Assembly (NCBI RefSeq): GCF_028858725.1
Contig: NC_084771.1
Span: 9,824,915 to 9,888,914 of the forward strand
Source: Colius striatus
Taxonomy: Eukaryota > Chordata > Aves > Coliiformes > Coliidae
Direction of reading: 5' to 3'
Length of the DNA stretch: 64,000 nt
The notes beneath the pieces are model-generated. The model was not told the DNA's origin. It did not search any database and worked only from the letters and a program-made list of their open reading frames with translations. The stretch's first letter is position 1, and each line of letters opens with the position of its first letter. Of the stretch, positions 38,101 through 48,540 are shown one piece after another. A program made the position numbers and the translations under genes.

Positions 38101-39700
38101 GGGATGTAGATTGAGCCTTGGGGCTCAGGAGCATCCTCTGCACCTTACCCCAGCAGCTACAGCACTCAGGTCTGTGGGGCGCTTCAAGTAACAGTGCAAA
38201 CTTGTTGTCTTAGGTAATTTCCATGATGCAAGCCTCTCTATTATAAAGAGCAAGAAATGTTTCATAATCTCAGATTTTAAAGATGTCTTCAGTCAACATA
38301 AACCTTGGAGGTCTTTGCCCTGAGCTGTGGTTTTCAATTACTTCCTCGCTTCTTTGGGTTTGGATTTTTCTGCTGCAGTACTTGGCAAAACCCCCTGTAA
38401 CTGCAGGCACAATGATCTGAGCTGTATCTCTTTTCTAGCACGGGTTGCTGTTGTTTCAGACCTCTTTTTCTGGGCGCAGTTGTTTTCCTGTGCACAAATG
38501 CTTTGCTCTTTCCCATCAGAGAGGGTTTGCCTCCCAGTTTCGCCTTGCAGCTGAGGCATCAGTGCAACCTTTGCTGGGCCCTAGGCTGCTTTTAATTGCA
38601 AAATGATAGTGCTGCAGGATGCCTGGACTCCTGGCTTCTCACCCCACGGGATTTCTACAGCTTCCTAAACCTATTACACATAAGTGGGGTCTGTCATTTC
38701 TAGCAAGTTATTCCCAGACAAATAGCAGTGAAAATGTTTTATGGACTTAATCACTGTGAGTGGCTTAATTACTTCTTTTCTACAGCTCTTAGTTTTTGCT
38801 GTGATAAGCCACTCCTCTGTCAAGACCTTTGTGTTTTTCAGCTGGGGGTGAACCCCAAAGCAGGAGCCCTAAAACTGTCACCCATCCCATAAAAGCGTTT
38901 TAACCCAGGGGTGAGCCAGCCTGTAGCTCTTGGGGTGTTATATCCTGCTCTGCTTGTCACTGACAAGAGCTCTGTTTTCCCATAGAGTGTTTTGAAACAC
39001 TGACAAACTTGCACATAAACCTTTTATAACAAGCCCTTCGAAGCTCAGCATCCGGGAGCACGCGAGGGGCTGGCCAGTGCTGACAGCTTCTGTTCTCATT
39101 TAGGTGGTGACAGCTTCCACCTCGCCGTGCCCAGGGTAAATTGACTCTTTTTGAAACGACTCACATTTCTTTGGGTCTAGTTTCAGCTTTGCAGCCCTAA
39201 GCTTACCACAGCCCATTTATCAGTTCCTGCTCAGAGATTTTTAGCATGCACTGGGATATCATGTCGCTTTAACAAACAGGCTCAGAGACATGCTGTCCAA
39301 TACCTTCTCCATTAACCTCTCCAACGTGGCAAGCCAAAAGCCATCACTTTAAATTGCTGCAGGCCTTGTCCTGCTGTGAAAGCAGCCTGTCCCCTGTGCT
39401 TTAGATATACTTCGACATGCCAATCCCCATCTTTAAGATCCAGGGTGAAAAGCCAGGCTCTGCTTGCTGCATCATTCACAGCGTCACCCCTCCATGGTAA
39501 TGGACAGGAATCCTCTAAGTTACTTTAAGGTGTTGTGCTAATATCTTTTCCTTAAGTAAGAGCCATGGGCACAGCTAGAGGACTAGTTTAAGATTTAATT
39601 TATGCATTGCTCTTAATTTTCTTCTGTGGGTCGTCACTCTTGTCTTTCTTGCTAAGCGTAGGTTGGCTCTTTCGCAGTGCTGCCTTATGTCGGTGTCTGC
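35179..39700. other. Non-coding sequence with a weak exon candidate
   Basis: No confirmed gene. The frame at 37473-37736 overlaps an acceptor/donor pair (see the candidate exon at 37496). The remainder is unremarkable mixed sequence with no recognisable repeats. Confidence 0.6.
37496..37592 (+). other. Weak candidate exon with one open frame
   Basis: TTTTTTTCCTCTAAG (AG at 37494-37495) followed 97 bases later by GTGCTG|GTAAGG (donor at 37593) could delimit an exon. One frame is open across it and reads as a Gln/Glu/Lys-rich, coil-like peptide (QEKQQEKLEEK). I recognise no protein family. The surrounding ATG-to-stop frame runs from 37473 to 37736 (87 codons). Confidence 0.15.
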
Positions 39701-39802
39701 CAGAGCACAAGGGAGATGCTCCTCCATTCTTCAGCAGAGCACAAGGGAGATGCTCCTCCATTCTTCAGCAGAGCACAAGGGAGATGCTCCTCCATTCTTC
39801 AA
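39701..39802 (+). repeat. 34-bp minisatellite, three units
   Basis: Three head-to-tail copies of a 34-bp unit beginning CAGAGCACAAGGGAG start at 39701, 39735 and 39769. They are identical except for the last base of the third copy (A instead of G), so the expansion is recent. Because 34 is not a multiple of three, any reading frame meets the three copies in three different phases. Confidence 0.97.
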
Positions 39803-41555
39803 TCAGGAAAACATTGTGGTTTTCCTCCAAGCTGGAGTCCACTCAGCTCCCATGTTGCAACTGCATTTTGTTCAGCAAAGAGGAGATTTGATCAATTTCT
39901 GCTTTGGAGCTGTAGGAGCTTGTGCAGGTAGAGTTCACCCGAGGTCCTGGGCCACAGCCAAGGTTTTGATCCCTTCCTATCCCACCTCTGGCACAGGCTC
40001 AGCCTGTCTCCCACTTTCCTTCCAGCCTTTGTCCCCCACCAGCTCCCGCTGCTGCTGTTTCCCTGACACAGGTCCCTGGGACTCATTTCCTTTGCGCCAC
40101 AGGAGGAGCTGGGGTACGGACCCCAGGCTCTTCACCCAGACAGTGTTTACCCAAGACATTTTTTACCCCTGTTCTTTGGTTTTAAAGGGTTTTAATGTGT
40201 CTTGGCTCTGGGCTCTGTTTCCATGTTGGCTTTATGGTAGTGAGGATTTTGTTGTCCTTTCTTATTTTTATGCACATGTGTCTGCACTTGCAGCTCTTGC
40301 AGTGGTACCAAACCTCTTTCTGTCAACAAATGCATGTGTGGTCTTGAGCTTTGGACAGAGGCTGATCTTTTCAAGGGTTTCTGGGTTTGGTGGCAACCCA
40401 GAGCTCTCTGAAACTATCTGCTTCCCTTGCTGCCCGTTCCTTGTGTGACATAAAAATACATGTAGAAATGAAGCTGCACCATGGAGCTCCCCAGGTCCTT
40501 GTTAGTATAGGTAAGTCCTGAAGGGCAATATAATTAGTATAGGTAAAGGCAATTAGTATAGGTAAGTCCTAAGCAAATGATTTGGTATAGATATTCCTTA
40601 ACTCAAAAGATACACTTTGATGCATGTATGTACAGGACTCTGCTTTGTCCCTCGACACCACCCTCATCCGTTAATTTCATTTAAATGAGGTTAAATAAGA
40701 CCTGCACAACGTGTTTTACTGAACTTCCATCAAATTGCTCAACAATAGCACCACTTCTGGTGCATACAAATATGTCTTTCCACACTCCAAGTGAAAGTAA
40801 TTTATCAACAAGTGGTCCTTGTCCCTGTACCATGGAAAGTCTTTGTGAAATACACTTTTTCCAGCAGGCTATGATTTGTACAACGTGTTTCTCCGTTACA
40901 AACACACCATATTTCTCTTTTAAATGTTAAGATGGGAGGAATGAAAAGGAAGCTTGCAGTTTTGAATAATTTTTGAAGAGGAAAGCTATCCATTGTACAG
41001 ACCCTCCTTGAGATGAATAGATCTGCATTAAACGTGTTCTTGAACTTGATGACGGACTTTGATTTAATCCACTGTGGAGGATATTACTCCAGTCTAAGTG
41101 AAGTGTATGGAAGGGGAGAACTGGGTGATTTATCCTTCTGTATCGATCTTTGTGTTTGTCAGCCAGCAGCGAGGGTATTGTTCTCCTCTTTTTATCTGTT
41201 GTTCAGGATGGTCAGTAACTGGGACACCCTTCAGCATATAGGAGGCAGATTCTTCTGCCTGAAGGTTTTGGATTAAAATCTACATCTCCCAAAGAACCAT
41301 TTCTTTCCCCTGCACTTGCTGATGCTTCTCCCATGCAGACGTCTTGCCTCGTTGCTCAGAGAGCACCATGCACTGAACCCAAGTGACTGTGGCTTTGTTA
41401 ACCTGTAGCAGTGACCAGGACCAGCCTTGGGTTGCTGCTGTGAGTCTGAAGGATGAATGTGACCTTTTTATTTGGGTTTGTTTGGGGTTTTTTAATCTTA
41501 ACTGACGAGCTGGAGAATAGCATACACAGAACATGCTTCTCTTAACACTTACAGG
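39803..41555. other. Non-coding sequence with a short dispersed repeat
   Basis: The 13-base string TTAGTATAGGTAA occurs three times between 40502 and 40570, two of them extended to TTAGTATAGGTAAGTCCT. A 261-codon plus-strand frame (39663-40448) crosses this area; I consider it non-coding. Nothing else is recognisable. Confidence 0.55.
40502..40570 (+). repeat. Three copies of a donor-like 13-18 bp motif
   Basis: TTAGTATAGGTAAGTCCT lies at 40502-40519 and 40553-40570, and the 13-base core at 40534-40546. Two copies contain TAG|GTAAGT, a near-consensus 5' splice site. A fourth, degenerate copy (TTGGTATAG) lies at about 40581. Confidence 0.8.
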
Positions 41556-41867
41556 TACTTACAGGGTGGATGTCAGGAGGATGGGGGGATACTTTCTTCT
41601 GTTGTCTCCAGTGACAGACTAGGACTAATGGACATAAGCTGGAACACAAGAAGTTCCACTTCAACATAAGAAGAAACTGCTTTGGTGCTGAGGTGAGGGA
41701 GCCCTGGCCCAGGCTGCCCAGGGAGGGTGTGCAGGCTCCTGCTCAGGAGATTTCCAACCCCACCTGGACATGTTCCTGTGACCCCTGATCAAGGAGAATC
41801 TGCTTTAGCAGGGGCTTGGGCTGGAGGAGCTCTTCCAACCCCCAGCAGTTTATGATTCTATGATTCT
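41556..41867 (+). mobile_element. CR1 LINE 3' fragment (plus strand)
   Basis: It starts within the ORF2 C-terminus (GGTGGATGTCAGGAGGATGG) and runs through GTGAGGGAGCCCTGGCCCAG to a complete CR1 tail, TATGATTCTATGATTCTC at 41851-41868. It belongs to the same type as the copies at 7738, 16567, 44207 and 60800 and is 5'-truncated. Confidence 0.92.
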
Positions 41868-43013
41868 CCAGACCCTGATGGGAGCTGCTGGGATCTCACG
41901 CTGTCCGTGCAGCAGGGGTAGAGCCGTCTGTCTTCACTGCAGGGGATGGAAAGCCAGTCTTGCCTTTCAGGCTTTTAGGAAGCAGAGGAGAGGATGATGC
42001 TCCCTAAGGCTCTATTGGTTTAGAGCTGGGGGAAAGCAGAGCTGCACAAGGCTGGAGGGCAGATGCAGGCACCCACGTGCTCAGAGCAGATTGCCAGTTG
42101 CCAGCCTTGTCGATAAGCCCTGTCTCTCCCTATCTCTGGTAAAAGGATTTAGAGGCAACTTGGCATAAGAGGAATTTAAAATCTTCTCCTTATTCTGCGT
42201 CTGTCAATGTTTCCTTGGAGGGATACATTATTTTTTCAGCTGTATGAGTGGCTTTTCCCAGGTAGGGTTGACACTCACATTTTAAAAACACAGGGCTGCA
42301 GCTTTGTGCCAGCGAGGGATGTGTGTGGGCAGGCAGGGGGGCATCAGGCAGATGCCTCCAGCCTGGGAGAGTCAGCACCTGCCACTGCTGCAAAAACACT
42401 CTCCTGCCTTTCAGGAACACGGGCCCCAGTGCTTCAGGAAACATGAAGCAGCGCTGAAATACCGAGTGTTGTTGTTATTGTTGAATTGGTGCGAGCAGCC
42501 ATCTGGAATCTGCAAGCAGTTTGCTGCGGAGGGTTGGGGGGAAAAATAGGGAGGCTGCAGCATCCTGATATAAGCAGGCAAGATGAAGGATCCAGAGCAA
42601 GCAACTTCAACTCAGCATTTCCTGACTGGTCTGGGTTTTGTGTCACAGCGCTGATGTTGTTTTAATATAGTTACATGGCTGGAGTTGCTGTGATTAGCAC
42701 AGCAATTTACAGCACGTTCTTCAAAATTGCCAATCAGTTTGAGCTTAAAATAGCTGAAAGCCCCCCTGTAATCAACAGCTGCTGCCCAAGAAACCAACTT
42801 TGGAAAGTCCGAATGGGATTTGCGGTGCCTGTATGAAGTGCAGGATCACCAAGCTCCTGCCTTGTGCACCTTTCTATCACAGATTGGGGAATAAGATTGT
42901 TAAGCCTAGAAGAGAATGAGGTGTTGTATGTGTTGTGTTCAGTCCCTTGAAGACAGCCACGTCTTCTTGTGCTGCCACAGGACGTGGAGGTCACATCCTT
43001 CCCACATCCCTTT
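41868..43013. other. Non-coding unique sequence
   Basis: I see no gene, RNA or repeat here. Open frames are under 100 codons and overlap in several phases. Confidence 0.6.
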
Positions 43014-43278
43014 ATCATAGAATCATTTTGGTTGGAAAAGATCTTTAAGCTGCTGCAGTCCCAGCCCTCCCCTCACCCTGCCCAGCCCAGCACTGACCCA
43101 CAGCCCTCAGCACCTCAGCTCCATGGCTTTGGGATCCCTCCAGGGCTGGGCACTCCCCCAGCTCCCTGGGCAGCCTGGCACAGGGGCTGACACCCCTCTC
43201 AGGGAAAAAGTTCTTCCTCAGCTCTAATCTCAGCCTCCCCTGGGGCAACCTGAGCCCATTTCTTCTTGTCCTATCACA
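43014..43278 (-). mobile_element. CR1 LINE 3' fragment, subfamily b
   Basis: It opens with the tail ATCATAGAATCATTTTGGTT and matches the copy at 34613-35178, including 117 consecutive identical bases (43091-43207). It ends at CTTGTCCTATCAC, where CR1 truncation is common. Confidence 0.92.
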
Positions 43279-44206
43279 GCTGAGGAGTTGTCCATAATCT
43301 GGTCTTGATTTTCCAGGGGAAGCACTGTGAAACCATTAATTCCTGCTTCAGTTTGCATTTAACAAGCCGCTCTTGGTTTGGTTTGGACTCTGTCAGTCTC
43401 CTTGTTTACAATTTGAGGCTCAGAAGTTTATCCAGATATAAGAAAGGATTTTGATCTGTTTAGAATGGTTTGTGGGTTTTTTTTGCTTTACCAATGAGAA
43501 GGTTTTTTTAAACAATTTTTAGCAGTTGTTGTGATTTCCATCGTTGCCACCAATCCAGGCAGGATGCTTTGGAAATGACAATAAAGAGTCTTTGAGAGAC
43601 TGGGAACAGATCACTGCTGACTTCTGAGGAAGTTCTTACCAAGACAGATTGTTTACTTTTGAGGAAAAAAATGACAAAACTCATATTTTGTGGAAAACAA
43701 AGCAGGGCTTTGCATTAGGCAAAGACAAATTGGCAGACTGAAGCTGTTCAGCAAAGACAAGGTTTCCCTCCCCGTTCCTCCCTTCCTGGCCTCACTCGTG
43801 TTGTGAGCACAGATTTGGATACAAATTTTTTATTTTTACTGGAGAATTGATTTCATGGCTGCCCTAAGTGAATAAAACTCTGATGTATTAACTAACGTCA
43901 GGGAGAGGATGTTTACCTATTTATCTTTGCCGCAGCGTTGCCTGTAGTATTTCTCTCCCCTGTTCTCTAAGACTCGTTAACGTGGCAAACACAACTGAGG
44001 TCCTCTGGATGAAACAATCGCAGGCATGTGGCTCGAGGTGCAGAGTAACACCTCCAGCAGCAGCTGATAAATGCCTTTGCTTGTGATTTTTTTTCTCCAC
44101 ACTATGTTTGCATGGAGAAGGAATGAGGAAACACGTTGACTTCCTCTTAGTTTCAAAAGTTTGGCAAAATGGAAAATGATTGATGCTGGGTTGTAAGCGA
44201 GGGGAG
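43279..44206. other. Non-coding unique sequence
   Basis: AT-rich sequence with several T or A runs. No gene or repeat is recognised. Confidence 0.6.
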
Positions 44207-44832
44207 ATCACAGAGTCACAGGATGGTGGGGCTTGGAAGGGACCTCTAGAGTCCATCCAGCCCAAGCCCCTGATAAAGCAGGTTCCCCTCACTCAGGGGG
44301 CACAGGAACATGTCCAGGTGGGGTTGGAAACCTCCTGAGCAGGAGCCTGCACATCCTCCCTGGGCAGCCTGGGCCAGGGCTCCCTCACCTCCGCACCAAA
44401 GATGTTTCTCCTCGAATTCCAGCAGAACTTTTTGTGTTCCAGCTTGTGCTTGTTACCTCTTGTCTTGACACTGGACACCATGGAAAAAAAGACTAGCCCC
44501 ATCCTCTCGACACCTGCCCTTTAGGTGTTTCTCAGCATTGGTAAGATCCCCCTCAGCCTTCTCTTCTCCAGACTGAACAGCCCCAGGTCCCTCAGCTTTT
44601 GCTCGTCAGAGAGAACTTCCAGTCCCCTGATCATCTTGGCAGCCCTCCCCTGGCCTCTCTCCAGCAGTTCCCTGTCCCTCTTGAACTGGAGACCCTAGAA
44701 CTGAATACAAGTCCTCACCAAGAGAGAGTAGAGGGGGAGGAGAACCTCCCTCGACCTGCATCTCATGCACACTCTTAATACCCCCCAAGATGCTATTGGC
44801 CTTCGGTTTACTTCCCAGGCAAGGGCAATGTG
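44207..44832 (-). mobile_element. CR1 LINE fragment with ORF2 remnants
   Basis: Same type as the 7.7-kb copy and nearly as long. From the tail (ATCACAGAGTCACAGG) it passes through CACATCCTCCCTGGGCAGCC and CAGCCTTCTCTTCTCCAGAC to TGCTATTGGCCTTC. The ORF2 frame on the minus strand is broken into pieces (for example 44293-44502). The right-hand edge near 44830 is approximate. Confidence 0.9.
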
Positions 44833-47800
44833 CATTGGAAAAATACTCCCAGCTTGAGGTGCGTGGTGTGTCCATGTGGCTTTCCCAGCATACAAATGCA
44901 GCCTGTACTCATCTCCCTGGCTGTGCCCTGAGCCGCTCTCCATGGGCCGTGGGACGGGTAGGCAGAGCCGAGGCAGCAGCAGGTTGTTCTGGTGGCCTCT
45001 CCCCAGCTCACCCTCTCTTTTCTAGGGCAAGTGGCTGCTGTGATTTGTACCTCTTTGTGCCCGCTGCAAAGCAGCATCAGGAGCATCGAGTCCTCTGTTG
45101 TTCATGGTGAGGGGGGGAGCGTTTTGGGAGTCCCCAGCTGGTTGATTGGTGTAGCGGGGTTTGAATTCTGCAGTGAATATGACTAATAATCCATGACCTG
45201 GCTGTGATTATAGATGAAAGCAAGCTGATGAAGAGACCCTGCAGTGGCACAGAAAGGAATTAGACATTGTCTAAAGCCAGGGCAGTACCGGAGCATTTGG
45301 ATTTCACATCTGAGATTCACGGGTGAATAATTCAGCACTTGAAAAAATGCTTCAGCCGCAGTGTGACATCTCCACATCTTCTTTCAGTGATATCCAAGAC
45401 TTTAACTAAACATTGCTTCCCAGGGAGCTGGGGCAGCTGTCCAGATATTTTTCCTCTTAAATATCAGCATTCCAGATTGTTACCTGGATACAGATGGAGA
45501 TTTGGACAGATATCTTAGGAGCTGTAATCTCTCTTAATGCAGGATTTTGCCTCCAGAAATCGCCTTCAGCGTTTTGACCCAACCCAAAACCTTTCCAAGC
45601 GAAAATATAAGAGACGTAGCTTTAGATTTCATTGAAGCTTTCCCCTAATTGGGTGACCTGCTAAGGCATGCAGAGTGGTGGATGGGGGTTGTTTGGGAGT
45701 TCTAAATAAATGAAGCAGTTCTCAAAGGCAAACGTTGGCAGATTTATTAAACGCGAATAGGAAAGCGGAGGAAAAGTAGAAGGTGCGTAAAACGGCCTTG
45801 TAAAAAACTGGCTTGCTGTTTTACACATGCAGGAGCCCTGTAAACTAAACCAGCCACTGTGTTTTATAACTACATACAGTGCTGTGAAATCTCTGTGTTT
45901 GAATGGGAAGGTGTGACCATCCAGAATTGGAAGTGTTCAAGGGTTCGTGCAAAGCTTAACTCTGCTTCCTCCAGCCTGTACATTAGAATAAGCCTTTAAA
46001 TAAATGATCACACATTATTCCTCCAATAATTCATCCTTTTTCTGAATTATTAGCTAAAAATGGATGATGTCTTATAATTGTCATTAATTCAGACTCCTTA
46101 TCAGGCCTAATAAGTTCTTTTCTTGCCGTGATGAGTTTTGATCATCTGCTTTTCCTACCTACCCTCATTCCTTTGTCAGTCGGAAACATTTGCTCCTTCA
46201 GATGCACATCACGGGATTGGACTGTGAAGCTATTTTGCCTGTAAAATCTGGTGGTCTAACTGTGTCTTCTGTAGGAAACTACTCACTCTATGATGAAAAC
46301 GTGGAAGTCAGTAGGTAGCATAGAGTTTCTGTAAGTGTAAGTCACTTTTAGGTTTGCCTTGCCTGACAGACCCAACCCACCGAGGTGGTGTCTGGGGAAA
46401 AAAATGATGATGATGATGATTTATTTAAGAGCTGATACCCATTTGTGTAATTAAAGGTTTTGAAAGCAAGAGCAAAGGAAGAGAAATGACTCCAGCTTTG
46501 TATTCTGGAGCTAAAAGCACAGGCTTTCTTTTCCCACACAGGAATATTGAAGGAAGTTGAAAGTTTAAAAAGGAAATCATATGGAAGAGCCCATCTGTTA
46601 TCAATATAGTAATTTATATGGATAAAAAAGGACAAATCCTTATAAAACCTCAAGTTTGTTTTATGCATATTCAAAGAATCTAACTAGGAGCTTGGATTTA
46701 ACTGCTAAGGGATATTTGTCTTCCACATCCACGAGGAATGTCACCACTTTTTTTGGAGGGGATATCTCTCACCTTTGCCTCTTTTCCAGCAATCTGCATG
46801 CCTTAGTTTCTCAAAGCTGGTGGTGACCAGCATCTTCACATTTTATCATTGGTGCAACAAAAACATAGGAGAAACAATAGCTTCTTGCCATTGCTCGAGC
46901 TTAATTTCTTCCTCTGCCTAAGCCAAACACTCAGTTCTTTGGACTGCCTATCTGTGCTATTATGAAAATTATGTCTGCTTTAGAAATTCACACATTTTAC
47001 CCTGAGTTTGTGTTGGCTAATTGCTAATAAGAGAGGAAGGAGTTTCACTAAGATTTCCTTTTTTCCTATAAAATTTCTAATTTGAAGATATTAGAAAGGA
47101 GAAATGTTTACCCCACTAGGGTTACTGCAAATATCTTGATGAGCTTTCATATCCTCCTCCAGCACCAGCCAGCTTAATTGCCCTCCTTAGTCCAAACTTT
47201 AATATATTACAAATTTGTACAGAAGGGAAAAGGAAAAAACCCAATTCTTTTCTTTCTCCTGTTTTTTTTAAACCTGGTGGTGGTTAGCAGGGATGAGAAG
47301 AGAATATTTCTGCTAGGAAACCTTAAGAAGTCAAAAAAAAAAGAGGTAATTGTGAAGTTTGGGACTGAGTCTTTTCTTCAGCATGCCTCTGTGAAATACA
47401 TTTCCTCGTGCTCTTCTGGCTCTGTATTAATCCATATCCTTAAACCAAATTTTACACACCATTCTTCAGTTGAGTTATTTGATAATATCCAGTGTGCAAG
47501 GGACTGTGAAACATCCCTTTCCTTAGTAAGCTCCTGTAATATTAATGCACTTGACCTTGGTCTCTCGTATTTCCTGATCAGATTCATAGGAAGAGTTTGC
47601 TAAGCTTTTAAGGTCTTGTAGACCTACCTGTAAATACTGCAGCAGAAAGAGAATTTGGGTAATAAGTTCATTTAAATGAAGCAATTCTGCCCATCAGGAA
47701 GCCTCTATCCTGAACTGTTCTTTAATGGCTTTTGTTAGACTAGACTGATACATAATTAGCTTTGGAGAGGCCCTCATGTTTTTGTAAGGTTAATACCCCA

Positions 47801-48437
47801 CTGTTGCTCTGAGTTTCCAACCTTTGCAGATTTATTAGAGTTGGGGGTTTTAATCATTCCAGCCTATTTTTTCTCAGAAATGCAGACCCTTAGCATTTCT
47901 GATTTATCTTGACTTTCCATCTGCAGATTGAGTGAAAACCACACATTTGGAGTACAATTGCTTTTAAGGAGGCAAGGCAAAATGAAAGCAACATTAGGGG
48001 CTGTCTTTAAGTATGTTTTCTTCTCCCCATAAAGGCTGGCAGGTTGGCAGGGAGAGAGAGCATAGCACAGTGGCAGCAGTTGGGACTTCACCTGCTAACA
48101 TTACCCCTATCAAGACAACCCCACATGCTAACACAGCAAGCCCAGCTCTTCTTGACAGAGACAAAAATGTAAATTCTTAACTCTAAGGAAAAATTATTCT
48201 GTTGCTATTTTCCTGTTCAGTTTGGTCTGGGACTTTGGTGTCTCAAACATTGTTTTTTGGAACTGTCATGTAGTGCATTAAGTGTCCTCTTTGTCTGTGT
48301 GCTGAGTGATCTGGAGCCACACACCCAGCTCAGGCATGGTGTGGCTGTCAGCCAGCGTGGCAGCCAACCCTCCTCATTGACATCTATTGATGAACTGAGC
48401 CTGGAAGACAGGACATTGGTACAATCTGACACCTATG
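44833..48437. other. Non-coding, partly AT-rich sequence
   Basis: No gene is recognisable. Bases 45980-46150 form a repeat-free AT-rich block with several ATTA cores that has the look of a conserved non-coding element. An (ATG)n microsatellite lies at 46404-46420. Confidence 0.55.
46404..46420 (+). repeat. (ATG)n microsatellite
   Basis: Five to six ATG units in tandem after an A run. Confidence 0.9.
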
Positions 48438-48540
48438 TAGAATCATAGACTCACTTCAGTTGGAAAAGGCTTTTGAGATCATCAAGTTTAACCACTAACC
48501 CAACACTGCCAAGCCCACCACTAAACCATGTCGCTCAGAT
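48438..48540 (-). mobile_element. CR1 LINE 3' fragment of a further subfamily
   Basis: The tail TAGAATCATAGACTCACTTC is followed by GTTGGAAAAGGCTTTTGAGATCATCAAG and CCAACACTGCCAAGCCCACC, the classic short CR1 3' end widespread in birds. It ends after ACCATGTCGCTCAGAT. It is diverged, hence older than the 43-kb copy. Confidence 0.88.
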
